Origin: Nocardioides jiangxiensis
GTDB taxonomy: Bacteria > Actinomycetota > Actinomycetes > Propionibacteriales > Nocardioidaceae
Direction: 5' to 3'
Length of the DNA stretch: 64,000 nt
NCBI RefSeq assembly: GCF_030580915.1
Contig: NZ_JAUQTA010000001.1
Coordinates: forward strand, 1,922,001-1,986,000
The translations under genes and the position numbers were made by a program. The notes under the pieces were generated by a model. It searched no databases. It had not been told where the DNA came from and saw only the letters and a program-made list of their open reading frames with translations. Of the stretch, positions 54,483-64,000 are shown piece by piece; position 1 is the first letter of the stretch, and each line of letters starts with the position of its first letter.

Positions 54483-54550
54483 TCTCGCACGTGCAGTACG
54501 CCGCGCCGAGCTCCGGCACAGCGTGGGCGCATCGTCATGCACACGCAGGA
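54483..54550. repeat. 68-bp palindromic intergenic element, copy B (degenerate)
   Basis: Aligned without gaps to 34313-34380 it matches at about 47 of 68 positions by my count. Both ends are best conserved: TCTCGCACGTGCAGTACGCC at the left and GCACACGCAGGA at the right. The CACGTG core and its partner are again exactly 52 bp apart. The centre has diverged and lost pairing. Confidence 0.6.
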
Positions 54551-54675
54551 CGACGCAGCGCGACACGCACGTCGCGGATCCGCTTCCCGGTGCATCCCGA
54601 CGCGCGTTCTCGACGGCCGGACCCCTGCAGCACAAAGGAATCCGGGTGATCCGGACACGCATCCGGGGTGCCCTG

Positions 54676-54702
54676 TTGACGTCACCCCCTGGGTCGTACA
54701 GT
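54676..54702 (+). promoter_or_regulatory. promoter of the nuo operon
   Basis: -35 TTGACG (54676-54681) and -10 TACAGT (54697-54702) with a 15-bp spacer (16 if the -35 is read as GTTGAC). The start would be near 54709, just before the Rex operator-like dyad, leaving a leader of about 45 bases before nuoA. Confidence 0.55.
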
Positions 54703-54718
54703 GTGAGCCGGGCCACTC

Positions 54719-54736
54719 AAGTGAATGGATTCACAA
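54719..54736. promoter_or_regulatory. Rex operator-like dyad upstream of nuoA
   Basis: AAGTGAATGGATTCACAA contains the perfect core GTGAA-N4-TTCAC (54721-54734) and the right-hand TTCACAA of the Rex consensus. It lies just downstream of the nuo -10, where a bound repressor would block transcription. Rex control of nuo is known in Streptomyces, and rex itself is in this window. Confidence 0.7.
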
Positions 54737-54752
54737 GCGCGCAGGAGGGTGT

Positions 54753-55109
54753 GTGGAGCTCTACGTCCCGGTGTTGGCGCTGGCCGTGCTGGCGGCAGGA
54801 TTCGCGATCTTCTCGGTCGTGATGAGCAGCTTCACCGGCCCGAAGCGCTACAACCGCGCGAAGCTCGATGCCTACGAGTGCGGCATCGAGCCGACGCCCA
54901 ACGCGCTGAGCGGCCGCTTCCCGGTGAAGTACTACATCGTCGCGATGCTCTTCATCGTCTTCGACATCGAGATCGTCTTCCTGTACCCGTGGGCGGTCCA
55001 CTTCGACGCCCTCGGCTGGTTCGGGCTGGCCGAGATGGCGATCTTCCTGGCGACGGTCTTCGTCGCCTACGCCTACGTGTGGCGCCGCGGCGGCCTGGAC
55101 TGGGACTGA
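54753..55109 (+). CDS. nuoA: NADH-quinone oxidoreductase subunit A
   Basis: 118-residue membrane subunit of complex I, with three transmembrane helices. The family signature is [15 protein letters not shown] followed by [21 protein letters not shown]. The GTG at 54753 is set by GCAGGAGGG a few bases upstream; longer frames upstream lie in the control region. First gene of the nuo operon. Confidence 0.95.
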   Translation: MELYVPVLALAVLAAGFAIFSVVMSSFTGPKRYNRAKLDAYECGIEPTPNALSGRFPVKYYIVAMLFIVFDIEIVFLYPWAVHFDALGWFGLAEMAIFLATVFVAYAYVWRRGGLDWD

Positions 55110-55119
55110 GGGAACACTG

Positions 55120-55680
55120 ATGGGTCTCGAGGAGAAGCTCCCCAGCGGAGTCCTGCTGACGACGGTCGAGGGGCTGGCCGGCTACATGCGCAAGGCCGCG
55201 TTCTGGCCGGCGACGTTCGGGCTGGCCTGCTGCGCGATCGAGATGATGACGAGCGGCGGCCCGAAGTACGACCTGGGCCGCTTCGGCATGGAGGTCTTCC
55301 GGGCCAGTCCGCGCCAGGCCGACCTGATGATCGTCGCCGGGCGCGTGAGCCAGAAGATGGCTCCCGTCCTGCGTCAGATCTACGACCAGATGGCCGAGCC
55401 CAAGTGGGTGCTGGCCATGGGCGTCTGCGCGAGCTCGGGCGGCATGTTCAACAACTACGCGATCGTGCAGGGCGTCGACCACGTCGTGCCCGTCGACATG
55501 TACCTCCCCGGCTGCCCGCCGCGCCCGGAGATGCTGATCGACGCGATCCTCAAGCTCCACGACCAGGTCCAGCACGGCAAGCTCGGCGCCCACCGCCAGA
55601 AGCAGATCCTCGAGCTCGAGGAGCAGGGCCTGATCGCCACCCCGACGAGCCTGATGAAGGGCCTGATGCGTGGTGAGTGA
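55120..55680 (+). CDS. nuoB: NADH-quinone oxidoreductase subunit B
   Basis: 186-residue peripheral subunit carrying cluster N2, the last iron-sulfur centre before the quinone. The tandem cysteines are in [10 protein letters not shown], with further ligands in [10 protein letters not shown] and [14 protein letters not shown] 55120, 10 bases after nuoA. Overlaps nuoC by up to 11 bases. Confidence 0.96.
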   Translation: MGLEEKLPSGVLLTTVEGLAGYMRKAAFWPATFGLACCAIEMMTSGGPKYDLGRFGMEVFRASPRQADLMIVAGRVSQKMAPVLRQIYDQMAEPKWVLAMGVCASSGGMFNNYAIVQGVDHVVPVDMYLPGCPPRPEMLIDAILKLHDQVQHGKLGAHRQKQILELEEQGLIATPTSLMKGLMRGE

Positions 55681-56383
55681 GAAGGACCCGCAGCCCGTGA
55701 CCCACGAGGGCAGCTCGCCCGAGGTCGAGGCGACCACCGACTCGACCTCCGGGTTCGTCCGCAGCCCGGCGGTCGGCGTACGCACGGGGATGTTCGGGGC
55801 CAAGGGCTCCGGAGACACCAGCGGCTACGGCGGCCTCGTGGCGCCGATCGTCTACCCCGGCCAGGCCGAGCGGCCCTACGGCGGCTGGTACGACGTGGTG
55901 GCCGACAGCATCGACGGCCTCGTCGAGCGTGTGGTCATCCATCGCGGCGAGATCACGTTCCACGTCGCGCGCGAGCACGTGCGGGAGGTCCTGCAGCGGC
56001 TCCGCGACGACCAGCGCTTCGAGTTCTGCGCCGGCGTCGACGGCGTGCACTACCCCGACGACACCGGCCGCGAGCTCCACGCGGTGTACAGCCTGCTGAG
56101 CATGACCTTCAACCGCCGGATCCGGGTGGAGACCTCCACCCCCGACGACGACCGGCACCTGCCCAGCGGCGTTGCGATCTACCCGACCCTCGACTGGCAC
56201 GAGCGCGAGGCCTGGGACTTCTTCGGCATCGTCTTCGACGGCCACCCGGCGCTGACCCGGATCCAGATGCCCGATGACTGGCCGGGCCACCCGCAGCGCA
56301 AGGACTACCCCCTCGGCGGCATCCCGGTCGAGTACAAGGGCGGCACCGTGCCGCCGCCGGACCAGCGGAGGTCCTACTCCTGA
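55670..56383 (+). CDS. nuoC: NADH-quinone oxidoreductase subunit C
   Basis: 237-residue 30-kDa subunit of the peripheral arm. Signatures: [21 protein letters not shown], then [19 protein letters not shown] at the end. The N-terminal 60 residues are acidic and variable. Two GTG codons (55670 and 55673) inside the nuoB end are possible starts; there is no basis here to choose strongly. The stop shares TGATG with nuoD. Confidence 0.94.
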   Translation: MVSEKDPQPVTHEGSSPEVEATTDSTSGFVRSPAVGVRTGMFGAKGSGDTSGYGGLVAPIVYPGQAERPYGGWYDVVADSIDGLVERVVIHRGEITFHVAREHVREVLQRLRDDQRFEFCAGVDGVHYPDDTGRELHAVYSLLSMTFNRRIRVETSTPDDDRHLPSGVAIYPTLDWHEREAWDFFGIVFDGHPALTRIQMPDDWPGHPQRKDYPLGGIPVEYKGGTVPPPDQRRSYS

Positions 56384-57714
56384 TGAGCGACGCATACGCA
56401 CCCTCCACCGACACCACCGAGGGCCGTGTCTTCACGGTCGGCGGCCAGGACTGGGACCAGTTCACCGACGAGCTCAACCCCGACGCCACCGAGCGTGTCG
56501 TGGTCAACATGGGTCCGCAGCACCCCTCGACCCACGGAGTGCTGCGGCTGATCCTCGAGCTCGAGGGCGAGACGGTCACCGAGGCCCGCTGCGGCATCGG
56601 CTACCTGCACACCGGCATCGAGAAGAACATGGAGTTCCGCAGCTGGGTGCAGGGCGTCACGTTCTGCACCCGCATGGACTACCTGAGCCCGTTCTTCAAC
56701 GAGGCCACCTACTGCCTCGGCGTCGAGCGGCTGCTCGACATCGAGGACGACATCCCGGAGAAGGCGCAGGTCATGCGCGTCCTCCTGATGGAGCTGAACC
56801 GGATCTCCAGCCACCTGGTCTGCATCGCCACCGGGGGCATGGAGATCGGGGCCCTGACGGTGATGACGATCGGGTTCCGCGAGCGCGAGCTGATCCTCGA
56901 CCTCTTCGAGCTGATCACCGGCCTGCGCATGAACCACGCGTTCATCCGTCCCGGCGGCGTCGCCCAGGACCTCCCGCCCGGTGCCCTCGACGAGATCCGC
57001 TCGTTCGTCGCGCTCATGCGCAAGCGACTCCCCGAGTACGCCGCCCTGTGCAACGCCAACCCGATCTTCAAGGCCCGCCTCGAAGGTGTCGGTCACCTCG
57101 ACCTCGAGGGCTGCCTCGCCCTCGGCATCTCGGGCCCGGTGCTGCGCAGCACGGGCTACGCGTGGGACCTCCGCAAGACCAGCCCCTACTGCGGCTACCA
57201 GGACTACGACTTCGACGTGATCACCTGGGACACCGCCGACGCCTACGGCCGGTTCCGCGTCCGCCTGGCCGAGATGGAGGAGAGCCTGCGCATCGTCGAG
57301 CAGGCCGCCACCCGGCTGGCCGGCCTGGAGGGCGCGCCGGTCATGGTCGCCGACAAGAAGATCGCCTGGCCCAGCCAGCTCGCCATCGGCGCCGACGGCA
57401 TGGGCAACTCCCTCGACCACATCCGCCACATCATGGGCGAGTCGATGGAGGCGCTGATCCACCACTTCAAGCTGGTCACCGAGGGGTTCCGGGTCCCCGC
57501 GGGCCAGGCCTACGTCCCCGTGGAGAGTCCGCGCGGCGAGCTCGGTGCGCATGTCGTCTCCAACGGCGGCACCCGCCCCTACCGCGTGCACTTCCGCGAC
57601 CCCAGCTTCACGAACCTGCAGGCCACCAGCGTGATGAGCGAGGGCGGCGCGGTCGCCGACGTCATCGTCGCGATCGCCAGCATCGACCCGGTCATGGGAG
57701 GCGTCGACCGATGA
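56383..57714 (+). CDS. nuoD: NADH-quinone oxidoreductase subunit D
   Basis: 443-residue 49-kDa subunit forming the quinone pocket with Nuo[16 protein letters not shown] near the N-terminus, CRIGYLHTG-type segment [25 protein letters not shown], and the C-terminal DPSFTNLQ and [10 protein letters not shown] are all present. ATG 56383. Overlaps nuoE by four bases. Confidence 0.97.
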   Translation: MSDAYAPSTDTTEGRVFTVGGQDWDQFTDELNPDATERVVVNMGPQHPSTHGVLRLILELEGETVTEARCGIGYLHTGIEKNMEFRSWVQGVTFCTRMDYLSPFFNEATYCLGVERLLDIEDDIPEKAQVMRVLLMELNRISSHLVCIATGGMEIGALTVMTIGFRERELILDLFELITGLRMNHAFIRPGGVAQDLPPGALDEIRSFVALMRKRLPEYAALCNANPIFKARLEGVGHLDLEGCLALGISGPVLRSTGYAWDLRKTSPYCGYQDYDFDVITWDTADAYGRFRVRLAEMEESLRIVEQAATRLAGLEGAPVMVADKKIAWPSQLAIGADGMGNSLDHIRHIMGESMEALIHHFKLVTEGFRVPAGQAYVPVESPRGELGAHVVSNGGTRPYRVHFRDPSFTNLQATSVMSEGGAVADVIVAIASIDPVMGGVDR

Positions 57715-58328
57715 TCACGGAGAAGACGTACGCCGAACTGCAGGAGATCGCCGCGCGCTACCCGCACGCGCGGTCGGGCCTGCTGCCGATGCTCCACCTC
57801 GTCCAGTCCGCCGAGGGCCGTGTGACCGCCGAGGGCATCAACGCCTGCGCGGAGATCCTCGGGCTCACGGCCGCCGAGGTCAGCGGTGTCGCGACCTTCT
57901 ACACGATGTACAAGCGCAAGCCGGTCGGAGAGCACCACGTCGGTGTCTGCACGAACACGCTCTGCGCGGTGATGGGCGGCGACCAGATCTTCGCCGAGCT
58001 GAAGGAGCACCTGGGCGTCGGCAACGACGAGACGACCGCCGACGGCAAGGTCACCCTGGAGCACGTCGAGTGCAACGCCGCGTGCGACTTCGCCCCGGTC
58101 GTGATGGTCAACTGGGAGTTCTTCGACAACCAGACGCCGGAGTCGGCGAAGCAGCTCGTCGACGACCTCCGCGCGGGCCGCAGCGTGACCGCGACGCGTG
58201 GCGCGAAGATCTGCAGCTGGCGCGAGGCCGAGCGCGTCCTCGCCGGCTTCGACGACGGCCGCGCCGACGAGGGCCCGTCGGCGGGCGAGGCGTCGCTGGC
58301 CGGCCTGAAGACGCTGGAGGGCAAGTGA
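57711..58328 (+). CDS. nuoE: NADH-quinone oxidoreductase subunit E
   Basis: 205-residue 24-kDa subunit with a thioredoxin-like [2Fe-2S] domain (N1a). Cysteine pairs are in [13 protein letters not shown] and [15 protein letters not shown]. The N-terminal helical domain ([17 protein letters not shown]) is typical; the last 40 residues are an actinobacterial extension. ATG 57711; overlaps nuoF by four bases. Confidence 0.95.
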   Translation: MITEKTYAELQEIAARYPHARSGLLPMLHLVQSAEGRVTAEGINACAEILGLTAAEVSGVATFYTMYKRKPVGEHHVGVCTNTLCAVMGGDQIFAELKEHLGVGNDETTADGKVTLEHVECNAACDFAPVVMVNWEFFDNQTPESAKQLVDDLRAGRSVTATRGAKICSWREAERVLAGFDDGRADEGPSAGEASLAGLKTLEGK

Positions 58329-59638
58329 GCAGCCCGATCACCCCCGTCCTCACCGCCAACTGGGGCACCGACCGCAGCTGGACCCTCGAGGCCTACACCG
58401 CCCAGGGCGGCTACCGGGCGCTCGCCACCGCCCTGACCAGGACTCCCGACGAGATCGTCGACGCGGTCAAGGAGTCCGGCCTGCGCGGCCGCGGTGGGGC
58501 GGGTTTCCCGACCGGCATGAAGTGGGGCTTCCTCCCGCCGTACGACGAGAGCGACCCGCAGCCGCGCTACCTCGTCGTCAACGCCGACGAGTCAGAGCCG
58601 GGCACCTGCAAGGACATCCCGCTGATGATGGCCAGCCCGCACACCCTGGTCGAGGGCGTCATCATCAGCAGCTACGCCATCCGCGCGAAGCAGGCCTTCA
58701 TCTACGTGCGCGGGGAGGTCCTCCACGTGATCCGCCGCCTGCGTGCCGCCGTCGCCGAGGCGTACGCCGCGGGCCACCTCGGCCCGGACAGCCCGTCCGG
58801 GGTGGACCTCATCGTCCATGCCGGCGCCGGTGCCTACATCTGTGGCGAGGAGACCGCGCTGCTCGACTCCCTCGAGGGTCGTCGCGGCCAGCCGCGCCTG
58901 CGCCCGCCGTTCCCGGCGGTCGCGGGCCTCTACGCGCGTCCGACCGTCATCAACAACGTGGAGTCGATCGCCTCGGTCCCTTCGATCATCGGCAAGGGGG
59001 CCGACTGGTTCGCGGGGCTCGGCACGGAGAAGTCGAAGGGCTTCGTCATCTACTCGCTGTCGGGCCACGTCACCCGCCCGGGCCAGTACGAGGCGCCCCT
59101 CGGCATCACGCTGCGCGAGCTGCTCGACCTGGCCGGGGGAGTCCGGCACGGCCACCAGCTGAAGTTCTGGACCCCCGGCGGTTCGAGCACCCCGATCCTC
59201 ACCGACGCGCACCTCGACGTCCCCCTCGACTACGAGGGAGTCGGCGCCGCGGGGTCGATGCTCGGCACGCGCGCGCTGCAGGTCTTCGACGAGACCACCT
59301 GCGTCGTCCGCGCCGTCCTGCGGTGGAGCGAGTTCTACAAGCACGAGTCGTGCGGCAAGTGCACGCCGTGCCGCGAGGGCACGTGGTGGCTGGTGCAGGT
59401 GCTGAGCCGCCTCGAGGCCGGCCAGGGCACCGCCGCCGACCTCGACCAGCTGCTCGACCAGTGCGACAACATCGCGGGCCGCTCGTTCTGTGCGCTCGGT
59501 GACGGCGCGACCTCGCCCGTCGTCAGCTCCATCCAGCACTTCCGCGAGGAGTACCTCGCGCACCTCGAGCACGGTGGCTGTCCCTTCGACCCGGCGGCCT
59601 CGACCGCCTGGGCCCCGCGCCAGGAGGTGCACGCATGA
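58325..59638 (+). CDS. nuoF: NADH-quinone oxidoreductase subunit F
   Basis: 437-residue 51-kDa subunit that binds NADH, FMN and cluster N3. The nucleotide-binding GLRGRGGAGFPTGMKW, the FMN region VVNADESEPGTCKD, the GAGAYICGEETALLDSLEG loop and the cluster motif SCGKCTPCREGTWW with CALGDGA later are complete. GTG start at 58325 sharing GTGA with the nuoE stop. Overlaps nuoG by four bases. Confidence 0.97.
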   Translation: MSSPITPVLTANWGTDRSWTLEAYTAQGGYRALATALTRTPDEIVDAVKESGLRGRGGAGFPTGMKWGFLPPYDESDPQPRYLVVNADESEPGTCKDIPLMMASPHTLVEGVIISSYAIRAKQAFIYVRGEVLHVIRRLRAAVAEAYAAGHLGPDSPSGVDLIVHAGAGAYICGEETALLDSLEGRRGQPRLRPPFPAVAGLYARPTVINNVESIASVPSIIGKGADWFAGLGTEKSKGFVIYSLSGHVTRPGQYEAPLGITLRELLDLAGGVRHGHQLKFWTPGGSSTPILTDAHLDVPLDYEGVGAAGSMLGTRALQVFDETTCVVRAVLRWSEFYKHESCGKCTPCREGTWWLVQVLSRLEAGQGTAADLDQLLDQCDNIAGRSFCALGDGATSPVVSSIQHFREEYLAHLEHGGCPFDPAASTAWAPRQEVHA

Positions 59639-62034
59639 GCACGCCGGCGAAGTCCGACGCGAAGGTCACGCTGACCATCGACGGCCAGTCCGTCACCGTT
59701 CCCGCCGGGACGCTGGTGATCCGCGCGGCCGAGCAGGTCGGCGTCCAGGTGCCGCGCTTCTGCGACCACCCGCTGCTCGCGCCGGTCGGCGCCTGCCGCC
59801 AGTGCCTCGTGGAGGTCCCCGACGGCGGCAACGGCCGCCCGATCCCGAAGCCGCAGGCCTCCTGCACGCTCACCTGCGCCGAGGGCATGGTCGTCGAGAC
59901 CCAGGTGACCAACGAGGTCGCCGAGAAGGCGCAGCGGGGCGTGATGGAGCTGCTGCTCATCAACCACCCGCTCGACTGCCCCGTGTGTGACAAGGGGGGC
60001 GAGTGCCCCCTGCAGAACCAGGCGATGTCCAACGGCCAGGACGAGAGTCGCTTCGCCGCCCAGGGCGGCGTCAAGCGCACCTTCGTGAAGCCGATCGCGA
60101 TCTCGCCGCAGATCCTGCTGGACCGCGAGCGCTGCATCGTCTGCCAGCGCTGCACCCGGTTCGCGGCGGAGATCCCGGGTGACCCGGGCATCGCGCTGAT
60201 CGAGCGTGGTGCGCAGCAGCAGATCGGCACGCCGACCGACGCGCCGTTCGACTCCTACTTCTCCGGCAACATCGTCCAGATCTGCCCCGTGGGTGCGCTC
60301 ACCTCGGCCGACTACCGCTTCCGGGCCCGCCCGTTCGACCTGGTCTCCAGCCCGAGCATCGCCGAGCACGACGCGTGCGGCGCGGCGATCCGCGTCGACC
60401 ACCGCCGCGGCAAGGTCGTCCGCCGGCTGGCCGGCAACGACCCGGAGGTCAACGAGGAGTGGATCTCCGACAAGGACCGCTATGCCTTCCGCTACCAGCG
60501 GCCGGCTGCGCGCCTCACCCACCCGCTGGTGCGCGACGCCGCGACCGGCGAGCTGCGCGCGGCGAGCTGGCCCGAGGCGTTCACGGTCGCGGCCCGCGGA
60601 CTCGCCGCGGCGAAGCAGGCCGGCGGCGTCGGCGTGCTCACCGGCGGCCGCGTGACCGGCGAGGATGCCTACGCGTACTCCAAGTTCGCCCGCGTGGTGC
60701 TCGGGACCAACGACATCGACTTCCGCGCCCGCCCGCACTCCGCGGAGGAGGCGGAGTTCCTCGCCTCGACGGTGGCCCTCGCCTCCGACGTCACGTACGC
60801 CGACCTCGACAACGCCTCGACGGTCGTGCTGCTGGGCCTGGAGCCCGAGGACGAGGCCGGCACGCTCTTCCTCCGGCTGCGGAAGGCGGTCAAGGGCGGC
60901 CTCGCGGTCGCCTCCGTGGCGCCGTACGCCAGCCGCGGCCTCCGCAAGCTGGCCGGCAGCCTCGTGCAGGCGGCGCCGGGCGAGGAGGCCGGGGCCATCG
61001 TGTCCCTGGATGTCGACGACCGCAGCGTGATCCTCGTCGGCGAGCGCCTGGCGACCTCGCCGGGTGCCCTGAGCGCCGCGGCGGCACTGGCGCAGCAGTC
61101 CGGCGCCCGCCTGGCCTGGGTGCCCCGGCGCGCCGGTGACCGCGGTGCCGTCGAGACCGGCTGCCTGCCCAACCTGCTGCCCGGTGGGCGTCCGGTCGAG
61201 GAGCCGGCCGCCCGCATCGACCTCGGTGCCGCGTGGGGGGTCGAGCACCTGCCGGCGACCGTGGGCCGCGAGGGCGACGCGATCCTCGCGGCCGCGGCGA
61301 GCGGCGAGCTCGGCGGCCTCGTGATCGGCGGGGTCGACCTCGACGACCTGGCCGACCCCGCCGGCGCCCGTGCGGCGATCGACGCGGCCGGTTTCGTGGT
61401 CAGCCTCGAGCTCACCGCGACCGACGTGACCCGCGCAGCCGACGTGGTGTTCCCGGTCGCGCCGGTCACCGAGAAGGCCGGCATGTTCGTCACCTGGGAA
61501 GGTCGGCCGCGCCCCTTCGCCCGGATCTTCGACGTCCCCGGATCGCTCGCCGACCTCCGGGTGCTGGCCGGGATCGCCGAGGAGATGGCCCAGGTCGGTG
61601 CCGGGAGCCCGCTCGGCTTCGCCACCACCGAGGGCGCCCGCGCCGAGATGGAGCAGGTCGGCCCCTGGGACGGCGCCCGCCCGGCCGCACCCGCGGCGAA
61701 GCCGGGGCCCGCCCGCAAGGTGCTCAAGACCAAGCTCGCGCTGGCGACCTGGAAGCAGCTGGTCGGCCACGGCGCCCTCCTCGCGGACGCCGACGTCCTC
61801 CTGGCGACGCAGCGTCCCGCGGTCGCCCGGATCACCGCCGAGACCCACGAGATGCTCCGCGGCGCGACCGAGGTGACCCTCACCGGCGACCGTGGCCAGG
61901 TGACCCTCCCCGTCGAGGTCGCCGACCTGCCCGAGGGCGTCGTCTGGGTGCCCGCCAACGCCTGGCCCGGGGGAGTGCTCGCGACGCTGAGCGGCCCCGG
62001 CGGCTCCGTCTCCGTGAAGGGAGTCCAGCGATGA
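59635..62034 (+). CDS. nuoG: NADH-quinone oxidoreductase subunit G
   Basis: 799-residue 75-kDa subunit. The N-terminal [2Fe-2S] domain has [19 protein letters not shown] and SCTLTCAEG; further cluster sites are [13 protein letters not shown] and [18 protein letters not shown] with VQICPVGAL. The large C-terminal part is a molybdopterin oxidoreductase-like domain without cofactor function and rich in Ala and Gly. ATG 59635; overlaps nuoH by four bases. Confidence 0.96.
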   Translation: MSTPAKSDAKVTLTIDGQSVTVPAGTLVIRAAEQVGVQVPRFCDHPLLAPVGACRQCLVEVPDGGNGRPIPKPQASCTLTCAEGMVVETQVTNEVAEKAQRGVMELLLINHPLDCPVCDKGGECPLQNQAMSNGQDESRFAAQGGVKRTFVKPIAISPQILLDRERCIVCQRCTRFAAEIPGDPGIALIERGAQQQIGTPTDAPFDSYFSGNIVQICPVGALTSADYRFRARPFDLVSSPSIAEHDACGAAIRVDHRRGKVVRRLAGNDPEVNEEWISDKDRYAFRYQRPAARLTHPLVRDAATGELRAASWPEAFTVAARGLAAAKQAGGVGVLTGGRVTGEDAYAYSKFARVVLGTNDIDFRARPHSAEEAEFLASTVALASDVTYADLDNASTVVLLGLEPEDEAGTLFLRLRKAVKGGLAVASVAPYASRGLRKLAGSLVQAAPGEEAGAIVSLDVDDRSVILVGERLATSPGALSAAAALAQQSGARLAWVPRRAGDRGAVETGCLPNLLPGGRPVEEPAARIDLGAAWGVEHLPATVGREGDAILAAAASGELGGLVIGGVDLDDLADPAGARAAIDAAGFVVSLELTATDVTRAADVVFPVAPVTEKAGMFVTWEGRPRPFARIFDVPGSLADLRVLAGIAEEMAQVGAGSPLGFATTEGARAEMEQVGPWDGARPAAPAAKPGPARKVLKTKLALATWKQLVGHGALLADADVLLATQRPAVARITAETHEMLRGATEVTLTGDRGQVTLPVEVADLPEGVVWVPANAWPGGVLATLSGPGGSVSVKGVQR

Positions 62035-63341
62035 AGGCACTCGTCGGCATCGCCGCCGTGACCGAGGACCTCTCGGCGTTCGGCAAGGACCCGTGGTGGC
62101 TGATCATCGGCAAGGTCGTCGCGATCTTCCTGGTCCTCGTGCTGCTGACGCTCTTCAACATCTGGTTCGAACGCCGCGTGGTGGCCCGCATGCAGCACCG
62201 CATCGGCCCCAACGTGCACGGCCCCTTCGGCCTGCTCCAGTCGCTTGCCGACGGTGTGAAGCTGGCGCTGAAGGAGGACATCATCCCGAAGGCCGCCGAC
62301 GTGGTGGTCTTCGTGCTGGCCCCCGTCATCGCGGCGATCCCGGCCTTCATCACGTTCTCGGTGATCCCGTTCGGCCCGGAGGTGACCGTCTTCGGCCATC
62401 GCACCCCGCTGCAGCTGACCGACATGCCCATGGCGGTCCTCTTCGTGATGGCGATCGCCTCGATCGGCATCTACGGGATCGTGCTCGGCGGCTGGGCCTC
62501 CGGCTCGACGTACTCCCTGCTGGGCGGTCTCCGCTCCAGTGCGCAGATGATCTCCTACGAGGTCGCGATGGGCCTGAGCCTGGTCGCGGTCTTCCTGTAC
62601 GCCGGCTCCATGTCGACGTCCACGATCGTCGCCGCCCAGGACAAGGTGTGGTTCGGCATCGTGCTGCTGCCGAGCTTCGTCATCTACGTGATCTCGATGG
62701 TCGGCGAGACCAACCGTGCGCCGTTCGACCTCCCGGAGGCCGAGGGCGAGCTGGTCGGCGGCTTCCACACCGAGTACTCCAGCCTGAAGTTCGCGCTCTT
62801 CTTCCTCGCCGAGTACATCAACATGGCGACCGTCTCGGCGCTCGCGACGACGCTCTTCCTGGGCGGCTGGCGTGCGCCGTTCGGCATCGCGCAGGTCTGG
62901 GCCGGTGCCAACGAGGGCTGGTGGCCCGTGCTCTGGTTCTTCGGCAAGCTGCTCTGCTTCATCTTCTTCTTCGTGTGGCTGCGCGGCACGCTGCCCCGGC
63001 TGCGCTACGACCAGTTCATGGCCTTCGGCTGGAAGGTGCTGATCCCGATCTCGCTGGTCTGGATCCTGCTCGTGGCGACGATGCGGGTGGCGCGCAACGA
63101 GGGCACGTTCGACTCGTTCTTCAGCGGACCGGTGCTGCCGGTGGTCGCCGGGGTCGCCGTCGTCGGGTGCGTCGCCCTGGTCTTCTGGCCCGCCCGCACG
63201 CCGGAGGCGGCGGTGCCGGCTCCGGTCCAGCGGCCCGAGCCGCGCGCCGGGGGCTTCCCGACGCCGCAGCTTCCCGAGGCCGGCGCCGTGCGCGGCGCTG
63301 CTGCCCCGCTCGTGTTCGACCAGTCAGGGGAGGTGCGCTGA
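62031..63341 (+). CDS. nuoH: NADH-quinone oxidoreductase subunit H
   Basis: 436-residue membrane subunit at the junction of the two arms of complex I, forming part of the quinone channel. About eight to nine helices; [31 protein letters not shown] and [20 protein letters not shown] with [19 protein letters not shown] are invariant signatures. A Pro/Ala-rich cytosolic tail of about 50 residues follows the last helix, longer than in E. coli. ATG 62031; the stop shares TGATG with nuoI. Confidence 0.97.
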   Translation: MKALVGIAAVTEDLSAFGKDPWWLIIGKVVAIFLVLVLLTLFNIWFERRVVARMQHRIGPNVHGPFGLLQSLADGVKLALKEDIIPKAADVVVFVLAPVIAAIPAFITFSVIPFGPEVTVFGHRTPLQLTDMPMAVLFVMAIASIGIYGIVLGGWASGSTYSLLGGLRSSAQMISYEVAMGLSLVAVFLYAGSMSTSTIVAAQDKVWFGIVLLPSFVIYVISMVGETNRAPFDLPEAEGELVGGFHTEYSSLKFALFFLAEYINMATVSALATTLFLGGWRAPFGIAQVWAGANEGWWPVLWFFGKLLCFIFFFVWLRGTLPRLRYDQFMAFGWKVLIPISLVWILLVATMRVARNEGTFDSFFSGPVLPVVAGVAVVGCVALVFWPARTPEAAVPAPVQRPEPRAGGFPTPQLPEAGAVRGAAAPLVFDQSGEVR

Positions 63342-63925
63342 TGGGCGCCAAGGAGACGCTCTGGGACCCGGTCGCCGGGTTCGGGGTGACGTTCCGGACG
63401 ATGTTCAAGAAGCCCGTCACGGAGCAGTACCCCTTCCAGAAGGAGCAGACGGCGCCGCGCTTCCACGGACGGCACCAGCTCAACCGCTGGCCCGACGGCC
63501 TGGAGAAGTGCGTCGGCTGCGAGCTCTGCGCGTGGGCCTGCCCGGCCGACGCGATCTACGTGGAGGGTGCGGACAACTCCGACGAGCTGGACGCCGACGG
63601 CAACAGCCAGCGGTTCAGCCCCGGTGAGCGCTACGGCCGCGTCTACCAGATCAACTACCTGCGCTGCATCCTGTGTGGCCTCTGCATCGAGGCCTGCCCG
63701 ACGCGTGCGCTGACGATGACCAACGAGTACGAGCTGGCCGACGACAATCGCGCCGACCTGATCTACGAGAAGGCCGACCTGCTCGCGCCGCTGCAGCCGG
63801 GCATGGAGCAGCCGCCGCACCCGGCGCGCTACGGCGACGAGAAGAACTACTTCCGCGGCGAGTTCGTCGAGGAGCCCTCCTCGCTGACCGAGCTGCTCGA
63901 GGCGACGAGGGAGGAGCGCGCGTGA
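63341..63925 (+). CDS. nuoI: NADH-quinone oxidoreductase subunit I
   Basis: 194-residue ferredoxin-like subunit with clusters N6a and N6b. The two motifs are [16 protein letters not shown] and [16 protein letters not shown]. Between them is the usual [15 protein letters not shown] region. ATG 63341; overlaps nuoJ by four bases (GTGA). Confidence 0.97.
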   Translation: MGAKETLWDPVAGFGVTFRTMFKKPVTEQYPFQKEQTAPRFHGRHQLNRWPDGLEKCVGCELCAWACPADAIYVEGADNSDELDADGNSQRFSPGERYGRVYQINYLRCILCGLCIEACPTRALTMTNEYELADDNRADLIYEKADLLAPLQPGMEQPPHPARYGDEKNYFRGEFVEEPSSLTELLEATREERA

Positions 63926-64000
63926 TCGCCTTCTGGTGCCTGGCCCCGATCATGGTGGTGGCCGCCCTCGGCATCCTCGTCGTCCGCAAGGCCGTGCACG
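63922..64000 (+). CDS. nuoJ: NADH-quinone oxidoreductase subunit J (N-terminal fragment)
   Basis: Begins at the GTG sharing GTGA with the nuoI stop. The first 26 residues, starting [20 protein letters not shown], form the first transmembrane helix of NuoJ. The rest, and presumably nuoK to nuoN, lie beyond the window. Confidence 0.88.
   Translation, partial: MIAFWCLAPIMVVAALGILVVRKAVH

Larger units (their letters stand above)
54464..54752. other. 289-bp intergenic region before nuoA
   Basis: The longest gap in the window. It holds the second copy of the palindromic repeat (54483-54550), then a likely nuo promoter (54676-54702), a Rex operator-like dyad (54719-54736) and the GCAGGAGGG ribosome binding site of nuoA (54741-54749). 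An open frame starting at 54537 is probably non-coding leader. Confidence 0.6.

Noticed and set aside
54537..54752. An upstream in-frame extension of nuoA from an ATG at 54537
   Set aside because: It would run through the promoter, the Rex-like dyad and the ribosome binding site, and adds 72 residues not seen in NuoA.
59335..62040. A 901-codon minus-strand open frame opposite nuoG
   Set aside because: nuoG on the plus strand has all iron-sulfur motifs and four-base overlaps with its neighbours. The antisense frame has no recognisable domain and typical shadow composition.

Overview
The window is a GC-rich chromosomal segment of an actinobacterium, most likely a Nocardioidaceae member (Nocardioides-like). 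This is inferred from protein style and gene order, not from a search. Coding density is very high: many genes overlap by 1-4 bases (ATGA, GTGA, TGATG), GTG starts are common, and no gene-free stretch exceeds about 290 bp. I saw no insertion sequence, prophage, CRISPR array, tRNA or rRNA.

Left end (1-9.0 kb): the start of mutY, a membrane-anchored protein, UDP-glucose dehydrogenase, a family 2 glycosyltransferase, the radA-disA DNA-repair/c-di-AMP pair, a flavoprotein reductase, a methyltransferase and a VOC protein. From 9.0 to 17.7 kb the order matches a conserved actinobacterial block (in M. tuberculosis roughly Rv0495c-Rv0502): a cysteine-rich protein, ppx, a TIM-barrel protein, proC, a small excisionase-type DNA-binding protein, a 33-residue bS22-like ribosomal protein, an epimerase-like protein and an acyltransferase. 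An ABC exporter and a proline dehydrogenase are inserted in this block.

17.7-31.8 kb: an RsbN-like anti-sigma factor and BldN-like sigma factor, a HAD phosphatase, a glutaredoxin-like protein, then the redox sensor rex heading a hemA-hemC-hemD-hemB operon. A secreted lytic transglycosylase follows, divergent from hemL. The hemL transcript runs on through a phosphatase into cytochrome c maturation genes (TlpA-like thioredoxin, CcdA, ResB, CcsB) up to 34.3 kb.

34.4-41.8 kb: phenylalanine/tyrosine catabolism. An amino-acid dehydrogenase and an AsnC/Lrp regulator face a five-gene operon: HPPD, homogentisate dioxygenase, an unrecognised protein, fumarylacetoacetase and phenylalanine hydroxylase. 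A GGCAG/CTGCC dyad recurs in both control regions.

41.8-54.5 kb: menaquinone biosynthesis genes (menA, menE, menC, menD, menF, menG, menJ-like) interleaved with small membrane proteins, a CysK2-like enzyme, an ElaA-like acetyltransferase, a cation/proton antiporter with a zinc-finger tail and an MBL-fold hydrolase. 54.7-64.0 kb: the NADH dehydrogenase operon nuoA-nuoJ, cut by the window end.

Heme, cytochrome c, menaquinone and complex I are all needed for aerobic respiration, and Rex (NADH/NAD+ sensing) plausibly ties them together: Rex-operator-like dyads lie in the rex-hem promoter and just upstream of nuoA. Many genes have a TANNNT hexamer 6-7 bp before the start codon, which suggests leaderless transcripts. 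A 68-bp nested palindrome occurs in two intergenic regions.
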